This document shows, one piece after another, positions 8,543 through 16,485 of a stretch of 42,969 bases of DNA. The position numbers were made by a program, and so were the translations under genes. How positions within the stretch are numbered: position 1 is the first letter of the stretch; every line of letters starts with the position of its first letter. The notes beneath the pieces were generated by a model. It was not told where the DNA came from. It was given only the letters and a program-made list of their open reading frames with translations, and did not search any database. Origin of the DNA: an uncultured Lachnospiraceae bacterium (GTDB taxonomy: Bacteria > Bacillota_A > Clostridia > Lachnospirales > Lachnospiraceae); NCBI GenBank assembly GCA_905207905.1, contig CAJLNC010000014.1, positions 1 through 42,969 of the forward strand, written 5' to 3'.

Positions 8543-8998
8543 TTATAATTCGATTTTACCAGTTGTCTCTTCGTTGATCACATAGTATGCAGCGTTCTCT
8601 TCCGGCTTCAGGTAAAGAGTAATGGATTTTAAATCTGCTGCCTTTTTCTTCAGCTCTTTTGTCCAGATGTTTTTAACCTCTTTCACCAGATCCTCTTTAT
8701 CAATCTCTTTTCCAAGATACTGGAGATAAACAGTCTCTTTTACTACAGGTTTCTTAGCCGGAGCTTTCTTTGCAGCAGTCTTCTCCGCTGCTTCCTTAGG
8801 AGCTTCTACCTTTTCTTCTGTCTTTACCGCTTTCTCCGCAGCCTTCCCTGTCTTTTCTGCTGCCTTCTCCTCCTTTGCCTCAACAGCTTTCACTGCCGGT
8901 GCTGCCAGGACGGTTTCTTTTTCCGGAGCTTTTTTTGCAGCAGGCTTCTTAACGACAGCCTCTTTTGCCGCAGTTACGCTCTTGGATACGTTTTTCAT
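8543..8998 (-). CDS. Lys/Ala-rich protein with C-terminal DUF6465-like domain
   Basis: The 151-residue protein starts at 8998, with GGAGG 7 bases upstream; a longer reading from 9088 crosses the promoter and is rejected. Residues about 5-90 are a low-complexity Lys/Ala/Glu/Pro region with AAEK and PAKK-like repeats, resembling histone H1-like or linker tails. The C-terminal 60 residues (VYLQYLGKEIDKEDLVKEV... to VINEETTGKIEL) form a compact alpha/beta-looking domain like the DUF6465 proteins of Lachnospiraceae. The function is unknown; the basic tail suggests nucleic acid binding but does not prove it. Confidence 0.75.
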   Translation of the reverse strand: MKNVSKSVTAAKEAVVKKPAAKKAPEKETVLAAPAVKAVEAKEEKAAEKTGKAAEKAVKTEEKVEAPKEAAEKTAAKKAPAKKPVVKETVYLQYLGKEIDKEDLVKEVKNIWTKELKKKAADLKSITLYLKPEENAAYYVINEETTGKIEL

Positions 8999-9040
8999 AA
9001 TGATCCTCCTATTAATAACAAACCATTCATTTACAGTTGC

Positions 9041-9069
9041 ATCATACTCCTTTGGGCCAGATATTGCAA
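9041..9069 (-). promoter_or_regulatory. Promoter of the DUF6465-like gene
   Basis: On the minus strand TTGCAA (9069-9064) and TATGAT (9046-9041) are spaced by 17 bases. The start codon follows about 42 bases downstream. Confidence 0.7.
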
Positions 9070-9099
9070 CAAAAAATATCAAAAACACACTATTTTGTG

Positions 9100-11157
9100 C
9101 TAAATGCTCAGATTATCCAACCCTTTTCCCATATATAAGGACAATTTTTTTTGCAATTCCCGGTGTTCTTCCCTCTTCAAATCGCAATCCTCCGCCAAAA
9201 GTATTTCCACCGCTTCATTGGCAGACTGCATAATTTTCGCATCTGCAAACACGTCTGCGATCTGAAAATCCAAAAGTCCGCTCTGCCGAATCCCAAACAG
9301 ATCTCCAGGCCCCCGCAGCTCCAGATCCTTGCCTGCGATCTCAAATCCGTCATTGGATTTATTTAAGATCTCCAGCCGTTTGGTCACTGCCTCATTGTCT
9401 GAGCTATGAACCATGATACAGTAGGACTGATGGTTTCCTCTGCCCACCCTGCCTCTTAACTGATGCAGCTGAGCCAGGCCAAAGCGCTCTGCATTTTCAA
9501 TCATCATCACTGTGGCGTTTGGCACATCCACTCCTACTTCGATCACTGTGGTAGACACCAGCACCTGAATCTCCATTCTCAGGAAACGCTCCATGATCTC
9601 ATTTTTCTCCCTGGGCTTCATCTTTCCATGGAGGTATTCTACCAGAATGGACGGTGGAAGATATTCTCTCAGTTTTTGTGCATAGTCTACCACATTCTCT
9701 GCCTCAATGCTCTCGCTCTCCTCCACCATAGGGCAAATCACATAGGCCTGGCGCCCCTTTTCCACTTCTTTTCGAATAAACTCATAAGCTTTGGGGCGGT
9801 AAGCAGTTCCCACCACACAGTTTTTAATGGGCAGGCGGCTGGCCGGAAGCTCATCGATCACAGACACATCCAGATCTCCATAGAGGATCACTGCCAGGGT
9901 TCTTGGGATAGGAGTTGCACTCATTACTAATGTATGCGGCAACTCTCCCTTATATGCCAGTGTTTCCCGCTGTTTTACGCCAAACCGATGCTGTTCGTCT
10001 GTGATCACCAGCACCAACTTATGATAGACCACTTTTTCCTGTATCAGCGCATGGGTGCCGATCACCACAGAAGCCTCCCCGCTCTCAATGGCCGCGTAGG
10101 CTTCCCGCCGCTCTCTGGCGGTCAGCGAACCGGTGAGCAGTACCGCCCGGTAAGGCAGCTGCTGCTTCTCCATCAGTTTTACAAAGGCCTCATAATGCTG
10201 TCTTGCCAGCACCTCTGTGGGCGCCATCAAAGCCCCCTGGGCACCGTTTCCTGCTGCCATCACCAAGGCCAAAAAGGCGATTATGGTTTTCCCGGATCCC
10301 ACATCCCCCTGCACCAGCCTGGCCATCACCTTCTGCTTGGTCATATCCTCCTGTATCTGCGTCCACACACGGCTCTGCGCTGCTGTCAGACGATAGGGAA
10401 GCCCCAAAAGCAGCTCCTCCGTCTGAGACACTCTTTGCAGCTCATAGCTGTGGCACACCTCCTCCCGGGAGGCTTTCAGTCTCCGAAGTGCCAGAATGAA
10501 AAGAAAAAATTCATCAAACACCAACCGTTTTCTGGCTATCAGCATCTCCTGAAAATCCTTTGGAAAATGGATCTGACGGATCGCATAGTTATACTCTGCC
10601 AGATCGTAACGCTCCCGGAGCTTTCTAGGCAGAAAGTCCCTGGACAGATCCAGACCCTCCAGCGCCTGCTTAAGCGCCCGCTTAAGCATCCCTTCGGTAA
10701 GACCAGACACTAAAGGATACACCGGCTGCAGCTGTTTCAATTTTTCCTCATAGGCAAACACATCATAGATCTGCGGCTGCTGCAAAAATATCGTTTTCCC
10801 CTTCTGCTTTACCCTGCCCCGAAACACATACCTGCATCCCGTCTTTACGGTATTCCTTAAATAGGGCATATTAAACCAGGTGACGGAAAGCCTCTCCATG
10901 CCCACCCGGATTTTCCCGGTGGTAATCTGGTAACGCCCCAGCCGTTTCATCGCCAAAGATCCCTCAATAAAACCGCAGACGGCATGTATCTGGCCGTCTG
11001 CTAATTCCGATATCTGAGTTGGTTCCTGAAACGAATCATAGGTTCTGGGAAAATACGTGATCAGCTCCCCCAAATTGGAAATTCCTGCCCGAAGAAAATT
11101 CTGTCTGGTTTTCTCTCCAATCCCCTTGAGCACTGTCAGCTCTGATTCCTGATTCAT
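9100..11157 (-). CDS. recG: ATP-dependent DNA helicase RecG
   Basis: The 685-residue protein has an N-terminal wedge/OB domain (LKGIGEKT near residue 10, then RVKQKGKT). The helicase core shows Walker A GDVGSGKT, a DEQH box in ITDEQHRFGVKQR, motif III VMSATPIPRTLA and motif VI LHQLRGRVGRG. A C-terminal FGIRQSGLLDFQIAD segment follows. RecG remodels stalled forks and branched DNA by driving branch migration. Length is normal. It is the third gene of an Asp23-fakA-recG operon, 13 bp after the fakA-like gene, an arrangement common in Firmicutes. Confidence 0.97.
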   Translation of the reverse strand: MNQESELTVLKGIGEKTRQNFLRAGISNLGELITYFPRTYDSFQEPTQISELADGQIHAVCGFIEGSLAMKRLGRYQITTGKIRVGMERLSVTWFNMPYLRNTVKTGCRYVFRGRVKQKGKTIFLQQPQIYDVFAYEEKLKQLQPVYPLVSGLTEGMLKRALKQALEGLDLSRDFLPRKLRERYDLAEYNYAIRQIHFPKDFQEMLIARKRLVFDEFFLFILALRRLKASREEVCHSYELQRVSQTEELLLGLPYRLTAAQSRVWTQIQEDMTKQKVMARLVQGDVGSGKTIIAFLALVMAAGNGAQGALMAPTEVLARQHYEAFVKLMEKQQLPYRAVLLTGSLTARERREAYAAIESGEASVVIGTHALIQEKVVYHKLVLVITDEQHRFGVKQRETLAYKGELPHTLVMSATPIPRTLAVILYGDLDVSVIDELPASRLPIKNCVVGTAYRPKAYEFIRKEVEKGRQAYVICPMVEESESIEAENVVDYAQKLREYLPPSILVEYLHGKMKPREKNEIMERFLRMEIQVLVSTTVIEVGVDVPNATVMMIENAERFGLAQLHQLRGRVGRGNHQSYCIMVHSSDNEAVTKRLEILNKSNDGFEIAGKDLELRGPGDLFGIRQSGLLDFQIADVFADAKIMQSANEAVEILLAEDCDLKREEHRELQKKLSLYMGKGLDNLSI

Positions 11158-11170
11158 AGTTTATCCAATC

Positions 11171-12847
11171 CTATTCTACTGAAATAATGTAATAATAGAT
11201 GGGCTGCCCTCCGGCATTCACTTCCACATCACAATCCGGATACTGTTCTGAAAGCCGCTCTGTCAGTGCGTCTGCATCTTCTTCCGTCACATCTGCACCG
11301 TAGTACACACTGATCAGCTCTGCATCCTCATTCATCATAGCCTCCACAGTCTCCAGGGCGGTAGCTGCAATCTCTTTGCCCACTGCCAGGATCCCATGAT
11401 CGCCTACGCCCATAATATCTCCCTCATGAATCTCTTTGTCGTCGATCTTCGTATCCCGCACCGCATAAGTAAGCTGCCCTGTCTGAACAGCCCGGATCTC
11501 CTCCTTCATAGCCTCCTCGTTCTCTTCCGGCGTCCGCTCGGGAACGTAATTGATCAAAGCTGTGATTCCCTGTGGAATCGTTTTGGTAGGAATCACAATC
11601 ACCTTTTTATCCTTTGTCATCACCTGAGCCTGATTGGCTGCCAGGATGATATTTTTGTTGTTCGGCAGGATAAAGATGGTATCTGCATTCACCTTTTCAA
11701 TGGCATTCAACATATCCTCTGTGCTGGGATTCATGGTCTGTCCACCTTCAATCAGGTAATCTGCTCCCAGATCCCGGAAAATGCTGCTTAATCCCTGGCC
11801 CGCTGACACAGAGATAAAGCCCACATCTTTTTTAGGCATTTTCTGTTCCTCTTCCTTCTGCCTGGCAGCCGCACGGTCTGCTTCCTTGATCAGCTTTTCC
11901 TGATGCTCCTCCCGCATATTGTCGATCTTCATCCGGGTAAGGGAACCGTAGGTCAACGCTCTCTGAATCGCCAGGCCGGGATCATTGGTGTGCACATGCA
12001 CCTTCACAATCCCGTCATCGGATACTACCACAATCGAATCTCCAATGGACTCCAAAAAGCCCTTAAAACTCTGCTCTGTGGACTCTGTGTACTCCTTCTC
12101 CAGCATAATAATGAACTCTGTGCAGTAACCAAATTTGATGTCTGCCTCCTGGGCGGTTCCTGCCTGAACGGCCCGTCCTGCGGAAGCTGAGGCCCCTTCG
12201 ATCTCATAGTCCACTTCCTTGCCTAAGAAGGCATCAAAGGCTCCCTTTAAGATCTGCATCAGACCCTGTCCGCCAGAATCCACCACGCCGGCTTCCTTCA
12301 GTACAGGAAGCATCTCCGGAGTGCGCTCCAGAACCTGATCTGCGTATGCAATAACTCCGCTGATAAAAGACTCCAGATCTATCTGGGGATTCTCCTCCAA
12401 AAGCTCTACTGCCCGGTCAGCGCCTCCTCTTGCCACGGTCAGAATAGTGCCTTCCTTGGGTTTCATAACTGCCTTGTATGCAGTCTCCACGGCTTTTTGG
12501 AATGCTGCGGTCAAAATCTCCGGCGTAAGTTCTTTCTCCTCCCGGATTCCCTTGCTGAAGCCTCGCAGCAACTGAGACAGAATAACACCGGAGTTACCTC
12601 TGGCTCCCCGCAAAGATCCGGCAGACATGGCCTTGGCCAGAGTTTCCATAGTAAGATTCTCCAGGCCTGCCACCTCCTTGGCCGCAGACATAATGGTCAG
12701 AGTCATATTGGTTCCTGTGTCTCCATCCGGCACCGGGAACACATTCAGCTCATTGATCCACTCTTTTTTTGACTCAAGATTCTTAGCCCCTGCCAAAAAC
12801 ATCTTTGCGCAAAGGCTGACATCTATGGTATTTGCACTCACAGTCAT
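11171..12847 (-). CDS. DAK2-domain protein, FakA/YloV-type fatty acid kinase
   Basis: The 558-residue protein has an N-terminal DhaL (DAK2) kinase domain with the Mg-ATP motif NVFPVPDGDTGTNM near residues 36-49 and GARGNSGVILSQ near 78-90. A central region and a C-terminal DegV-like half follow. FakA proteins phosphorylate fatty acids presented by FakB for entry into phospholipid synthesis; no FakB lies nearby. The start has AAGGAGG 3-9 bases upstream. It lies between the Asp23-family gene and recG, matching the yloU-yloV-recG order of B. subtilis. Confidence 0.9.
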   Translation of the reverse strand: MTVSANTIDVSLCAKMFLAGAKNLESKKEWINELNVFPVPDGDTGTNMTLTIMSAAKEVAGLENLTMETLAKAMSAGSLRGARGNSGVILSQLLRGFSKGIREEKELTPEILTAAFQKAVETAYKAVMKPKEGTILTVARGGADRAVELLEENPQIDLESFISGVIAYADQVLERTPEMLPVLKEAGVVDSGGQGLMQILKGAFDAFLGKEVDYEIEGASASAGRAVQAGTAQEADIKFGYCTEFIIMLEKEYTESTEQSFKGFLESIGDSIVVVSDDGIVKVHVHTNDPGLAIQRALTYGSLTRMKIDNMREEHQEKLIKEADRAAARQKEEEQKMPKKDVGFISVSAGQGLSSIFRDLGADYLIEGGQTMNPSTEDMLNAIEKVNADTIFILPNNKNIILAANQAQVMTKDKKVIVIPTKTIPQGITALINYVPERTPEENEEAMKEEIRAVQTGQLTYAVRDTKIDDKEIHEGDIMGVGDHGILAVGKEIAATALETVEAMMNEDAELISVYYGADVTEEDADALTERLSEQYPDCDVEVNAGGQPIYYYIISVE

Positions 12848-12855
12848 AATCCTCC

Positions 12856-13212
12856 TTAATCGATGACTCTCACGCCTTCAACAAACACGTTGATCTTCTC
12901 AACCTCCATGCCCGTAAAAGCTTCCAGCTTATACTTTACATTGTCCAGCAGATTATTGGCCACAGCAGAGATGCTCACGCCATAGGACACAATCACATGA
13001 AAATCCAAGGTAATTTTATTATCCTGAACCCGGACATTAATGCCTCTCTCCAGGTTTTCCTTTTTCAGTAACTTTACGAGGCCGTCTTTCATATTCACGC
13101 TGGCCATGCCAACAATGCCAAAACATTCCACAGCAACACTGCCTGCATAGGTAGCAATCACGTTAGTATCGATTACAATCGCACCCAACGCGCTGTTCAT
13201 ACGTCCGCTCAT
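12856..13212 (-). CDS. Asp23/Gls24-family envelope stress protein (YloU-like)
   Basis: The 118-residue protein shows the family pattern: GAIVIDTNVIATYAGSVAVECFGIVGM near the N-terminus, then ITLDFHVIVSYGVSISAVANNLLDNVKYKLEAFTG split over two strands and a helix. Asp23/Gls24 proteins are associated with cell-envelope stress tolerance, and YloU pairs with YloV. No membrane segment is visible. It is the first gene of the fakA-recG operon. Confidence 0.9.
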   Translation of the reverse strand: MSGRMNSALGAIVIDTNVIATYAGSVAVECFGIVGMASVNMKDGLVKLLKKENLERGINVRVQDNKITLDFHVIVSYGVSISAVANNLLDNVKYKLEAFTGMEVEKINVFVEGVRVID

Positions 13213-13390
13213 AGTTCATACCTCCAGTATCTGTCTATCCATCCTTCCGTCCCCCGGCAAAAGCCGCTGTTTTCAGGGCAGTCGGATCTCATTATGATTT
13301 ACTTCTTGGCTCATTGTACCAGATATGGTGAAAAAAGAAAATAAGAATTTTCATATTTATCAAAATATTTCAATTTTTTTTAATTTTTAC

Positions 13391-13419
13391 TTGCAAAATA
13401 ACAGTCCTTCTGCTAGAAT
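13391..13419 (+). promoter_or_regulatory. Promoter of rpmB
   Basis: TTGCAA (13391-13396) and TAGAAT (13414-13419) are separated by 17 bases, 58 bases before the rpmB start codon. Confidence 0.75.
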
Positions 13420-13476
13420 AAACTTTGTTGCAGGTCTGTGATCATCAGACTTAATATGTTCCAAGGAGGTGCTACC

Positions 13477-13662
13477 ATGGCTAGATGTGCTATTTGTGAT
13501 AAAGGTGCTCATTTCGGAAACAATGTGAGCCATTCTCATAGAAGAAGCAATAAAATGTGGAAATCCAACATTAAGCATGTTGCTTGCAAAGTAAACGGAA
13601 CTTCTAAGAAACTGTACGTTTGTACTTCCTGCTTAAGATCCGGCAAAGTTGAGAGAGCTTAG
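13477..13662 (+). CDS. rpmB: 50S ribosomal protein L28, cysteine-containing form
   Basis: The 61-residue protein is L28: MARCAICDKGAHFGNNVSHS, then NKMWKSNIK and VCTSCLRSGKVERA. The start at 13477 has AAGGAGG 7 bases upstream; the in-frame codon at 13438 lies too far from any ribosome binding site. Two CxxC pairs (Cys4/Cys7 and one near the C-terminus) mark the C+ form, which can bind zinc. A clear promoter precedes it and a terminator follows at once, so it is monocistronic. Confidence 0.97.
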   Translation: MARCAICDKGAHFGNNVSHSHRRSNKMWKSNIKHVACKVNGTSKKLYVCTSCLRSGKVERA

Positions 13663-13674
13663 TTTTAAAAAATC

Positions 13675-13709
13675 AAAGGACTTGGGAATTTTTCCCAAGT
13701 CCTTTTTTT
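13675..13709 (+). terminator. Intrinsic terminator of rpmB
   Basis: The stem AAAGGACTTGGGAA pairs with TTCCCAAGTCCTTT around a short T-rich loop and is followed by a T-run. Confidence 0.92.
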
Positions 13710-13787
13710 ATCCTTCATGATCTCACAGCGCTTTTTAAAACCCACTGCAGCCTATTCAGGAACTTTTCCAAAACCTGCTCTCCTCTT

Positions 13788-13925
13788 TTAACATACAAAA
13801 AGATTGTACCCAATCAGCAGCAAAAGAAGAATCACCACTGACTGAAAAAACAAATTGGTGATAAAGATGCCGATCAGCATGCCCAGGGCAATGCAAAACA
13901 GAGAAAAACCACAGAGACGCTTCAT
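13788..13925 (-). CDS. Small hydrophobic membrane protein, 45 residues
   Basis: A short reading frame starts at ATG 13925-13923 with AGGAAG about 10 bases upstream and stops with TAA at 13790-13788. The product begins MKRLCGFSLFCIALGML and ends IGYNLFVC. Two hydrophobic helices (about residues 7-25 and 28-43) are joined by the short TNLFFQ turn, with Lys2/Arg3 at the cytoplasmic end. I do not know its function. The length, basic N-terminus and Tyr-Asn-Leu-Phe ending resemble small hypothetical membrane proteins that I recall from Lachnospiraceae, but that is memory, not a search. It follows gerW on the same strand by 100 bp. Confidence 0.6.
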   Translation of the reverse strand: MKRLCGFSLFCIALGMLIGIFITNLFFQSVVILLLLLIGYNLFVC

Positions 13926-14025
13926 TTGCTGCCGCTTCCTTTTTCTGTCCTTATTCTATTCTATGCAAAAGCTCCGGAAAACTGCATGATTTTTGTTCCT
14001 GCTCAGCCTCAAACCATTTCCAATC

Positions 14026-14433
14026 TCAAAAATTCTCTTCCTTTTCGGCCGCTTCTTTGCAGGCTGCTTCCTCATCCGCATTCATGGTTTTGGAGCCATT
14101 TCCTTTCCCGGAAACAAAATTGTTCACCAGATCAGGAACCATATCCAAAATTTTCGTCACCCCATCCTGCTGTTTTACATTTACCAGTTTGGTAGTACCA
14201 TCCTTAATAACCAGAATGGCACTGGGAGACATTTTTCCTCCCATACCGCCGCCTCCGTTATTTTTCCGCTCCTCATGTTTGGCTGACGCAGCCACGCCAA
14301 AGGTGACGTCCACCAGGGGAAGGATAATGGTATCTCCAATGTGAATCGCATCCCCCACTACCGTTTTTGTGGTAATAAAATTCTCCATTCCCTTAAATAA
14401 AGAATCTACCGTTGTCTGAAAATTATCTGCCAT
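14026..14433 (-). CDS. gerW: GerW (YtfJ)-family sporulation protein
   Basis: The 135-residue protein has the YtfJ features: an N-terminal VDSLFKGMENFITTKTVVGD, an IILPLVDVTFGVA strand region, a glycine-rich NNGGGGMGGKMSP loop and then AILVIKDG. In Bacillus GerW is made in the forespore and is needed for efficient germination. The start overlaps the end of the upstream DUF2953 gene by 11 bp, the ytfI-ytfJ pairing seen in B. subtilis. The C-terminus carries an extra Glu/Ala/Lys-rich tail. Confidence 0.9.
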   Translation of the reverse strand: MADNFQTTVDSLFKGMENFITTKTVVGDAIHIGDTIILPLVDVTFGVAASAKHEERKNNGGGGMGGKMSPSAILVIKDGTTKLVNVKQQDGVTKILDMVPDLVNNFVSGKGNGSKTMNADEEAACKEAAEKEENF

Positions 14434-15547
14434 TGCTTTGTCCTCCTTTGGCTTTTACTTTTCTTATCCATTTTCTTAATTCCTGATCCCTCCACAGCAA
14501 AAACGCTGTCCTTACCAGGCACCAGACCTGAATACGGCCCTTTATCACAATATCTCCTTCCAGAATTTGCTCCTGAAAATCAGGCTGAAATGAAAACTCC
14601 TCTGCACAGGCAGGCAAAAGCAGATAAATTGCTCCCGCCAGCGCTCCTGTGACATCCGGCGCTCCCGTTCCTAAACGAAGCCATCCTTTTATCTTTCTTG
14701 GCCCGTAGGACCGCAGCAAATACCCAAGATGCCCCAAAAGTCTTTTGTAAACTGCTCTTGACTCCTGCTGCAAAAAGGGCTCCACCTTTTTCTTCAAACT
14801 CTCCCAGCCTTCCCGCAGAGCTTCCCCTCTGCTCTCGCCCTCATCCAGGAACTCCGAAATCTTCCACCAAAACTCCCAAACCCGATTCGGAAGGGTGACT
14901 ATAAATTCCCAGAGGGCTGCGATCATCTGCCAGAGCCTGCCAAAAAAGGATTTCAGAAAACGAATGGGATGAAGACTTTTCCAAAAACGGAAGCGTTCTT
15001 TTTTTTCCACAGGATAAAGAGGCGTCTTCCAACTCTCCTCCGGACTTTGCTCCTTTTCGAAGGCTTCCTGAAAATCCTGCTGACAAAGTTTCCGGCGGGC
15101 CATGTCTTTGCTTTCTGCGGTGTCGCGTTCCGTCTCTTTTGGCGCTGTGCTCTCTGCGGTTCCGCTTTCTGCCCCTTCCCAATCTTCGGTCTCTGCAGTC
15201 TTTCTTTCCTTCTTTTCTCCTTCTGTATTTTCTCTGTTTCCGGGCGCTTTTCCAGCGTTTTCCTCTTCCCGCTTTTTCTCCGGATCTCCGATCCTCTTTA
15301 CCGTAATGCCAAAGAGCTTCAGTTTTGCCCAAAAACCGTCATGATCATAGTTTCCCGTAAGACTGATGCTGCGAAGCAGCCAGGAAATGCCTCCGGCTCC
15401 AAATAAATCCTCAGAAGTCTTTTTCCCTTCCACCTGATAACGCAGAGGTACAAACAGTACCGCCAGCAGGATTACCAGCATCAGGCTAAGCAAAATCAGC
15501 AGAAGAATCCCTATCACTTTCAGTATTCCCAAAATAATTGAAAGCAT
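14423..15547 (-). CDS. DUF2953 (YtfI-like) membrane-anchored protein
   Basis: The 374-residue protein opens with one strong membrane helix (residues about 4-33), followed by VPLRYQVEGKK, typical of DUF2953. A charged, low-complexity Glu/Lys/Thr-rich region fills about residues 90-165. The C-terminal half contains the GTGAPDVTGALAGAIYLLLPA motif of the family. Its function is unknown; linkage with gerW in many spore-formers points to sporulation. The central insert makes it longer than B. subtilis YtfI. Confidence 0.82.
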   Translation of the reverse strand: MLSIILGILKVIGILLLILLSLMLVILLAVLFVPLRYQVEGKKTSEDLFGAGGISWLLRSISLTGNYDHDGFWAKLKLFGITVKRIGDPEKKREEENAGKAPGNRENTEGEKKERKTAETEDWEGAESGTAESTAPKETERDTAESKDMARRKLCQQDFQEAFEKEQSPEESWKTPLYPVEKKERFRFWKSLHPIRFLKSFFGRLWQMIAALWEFIVTLPNRVWEFWWKISEFLDEGESRGEALREGWESLKKKVEPFLQQESRAVYKRLLGHLGYLLRSYGPRKIKGWLRLGTGAPDVTGALAGAIYLLLPACAEEFSFQPDFQEQILEGDIVIKGRIQVWCLVRTAFLLWRDQELRKWIRKVKAKGGQSNGR

Positions 15548-15560
15548 ATACCACTCCTAG

Positions 15561-15866
15561 TTACTCAAAATAATCCCTGATCCTCACATCCCCGGTCTCC
15601 CGGTATACCTGACCCACAATCTCCAAGAAAACCTCCAGCGCTTCTTCCCTTCCGGATGCGATTCCAAGAATCATGGGACAATTTCTCCGGATATAAGAAA
15701 AGCGAAGCTGATGCACGGAGAAGATCTCCAGCTGATTAGCCGGATTGGCTGCCAGGGTGATCAGATATGTATTTCCCCGGTAGATTCCTTTATTAATCTC
15801 TTTGATCCGTCTCTTTGCATTTTTTTCTGCATTTTTGCCAGTATATAAATCTGAATACCAGTTCAT
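15561..15866 (-). CDS. Conserved hypothetical protein, 101 residues
   Basis: From the ATG at 15866 (GGAAAAGG just upstream) the protein starts MNWYSDLYTGKNAEKNAKR; the longer reading to 15911 has no better start. It is soluble, with a helical basic N-terminus and a C-terminal helix ending GDVRIRDYFE. No catalytic motif is recognised. It lies 13 bp before the DUF2953 gene on the same strand, so the two are probably co-transcribed. Its function is unknown. Confidence 0.6.
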   Translation of the reverse strand: MNWYSDLYTGKNAEKNAKRRIKEINKGIYRGNTYLITLAANPANQLEIFSVHQLRFSYIRRNCPMILGIASGREEALEVFLEIVGQVYRETGDVRIRDYFE

Positions 15867-15929
15867 GCACCTTTTCCTTCCATGTTTGCGGAAAGGGGCC
15901 CTTGCAAACAATACAACGGCCCCTCCACT

Positions 15930-16382
15930 TTAGAAATATTTTTTATTTCCCCAAAGATTTTTCTTTTTCAGTTCCAAATATTCATTGTACGCCTTCTCCA
16001 GGATCATCTTCTCATTGGAAAACTTCAGAAGATGATAGGCCTCATGAAACTTGTAATATCCTGAGTCTATAAAATACTCCTCTCGCTGTGGTTTACTGTA
16101 ATAACTGTCCGCCATCATCAGATACCAGTGAACATCCTTTTCCACCGTATCCTCCGGTACGTTGAAAGTATACTGGCTTTTTCCGATGTATTTCACAATA
16201 GAAGCTTTTACACCGGTCTCCTCCAGCACTTCTCTCGCGGCGGTATCTTTGTATTCCTCGCCAGCTTCAACAGTTCCCTTCGGTAATACCCATCCTTCAT
16301 ACTTGTTCTTATAGCTCTTATAAAGTACCAGTATTTTACCTCGAAAAATCACCACACCGCCACAGCTCGTTGCTTCAATCAC
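15930..16382 (-). CDS. NUDIX hydrolase
   Basis: The 150-residue protein carries a complete Nudix box: G in GTVEAGEEYKD, then AAREVLEETGVKA, matching G-x5-E-x7-REUxEExGU near residues 35-57. NUDIX enzymes hydrolyse nucleoside diphosphates linked to another group. The N-terminus MIEATSCGGVVIFRGKILVLY resembles Ap4A-hydrolase-type members, but the substrate is not certain. The start is preceded by GGAGGG 7 bases upstream. Confidence 0.9.
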   Translation of the reverse strand: MIEATSCGGVVIFRGKILVLYKSYKNKYEGWVLPKGTVEAGEEYKDTAAREVLEETGVKASIVKYIGKSQYTFNVPEDTVEKDVHWYLMMADSYYSKPQREEYFIDSGYYKFHEAYHLLKFSNEKMILEKAYNEYLELKKKNLWGNKKYF

Positions 16383-16485
16383 TGCAATCCCTCCTGTTAT
16401 GCGTTGTGCCTTTTAGACTAGGAACAGTATAACTCTTTTTCTAAAATCCTGCAACCTATTTTATCCGTAATAAGAGTCACCTATA

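Noticed and set aside
13213..13380. Possible promoter of the Asp23-fakA-recG operon (TACAAT near 13313)
   Set aside because: The -10 is reasonable, but the expected -35 place holds only a T-rich run, so I did not list it.
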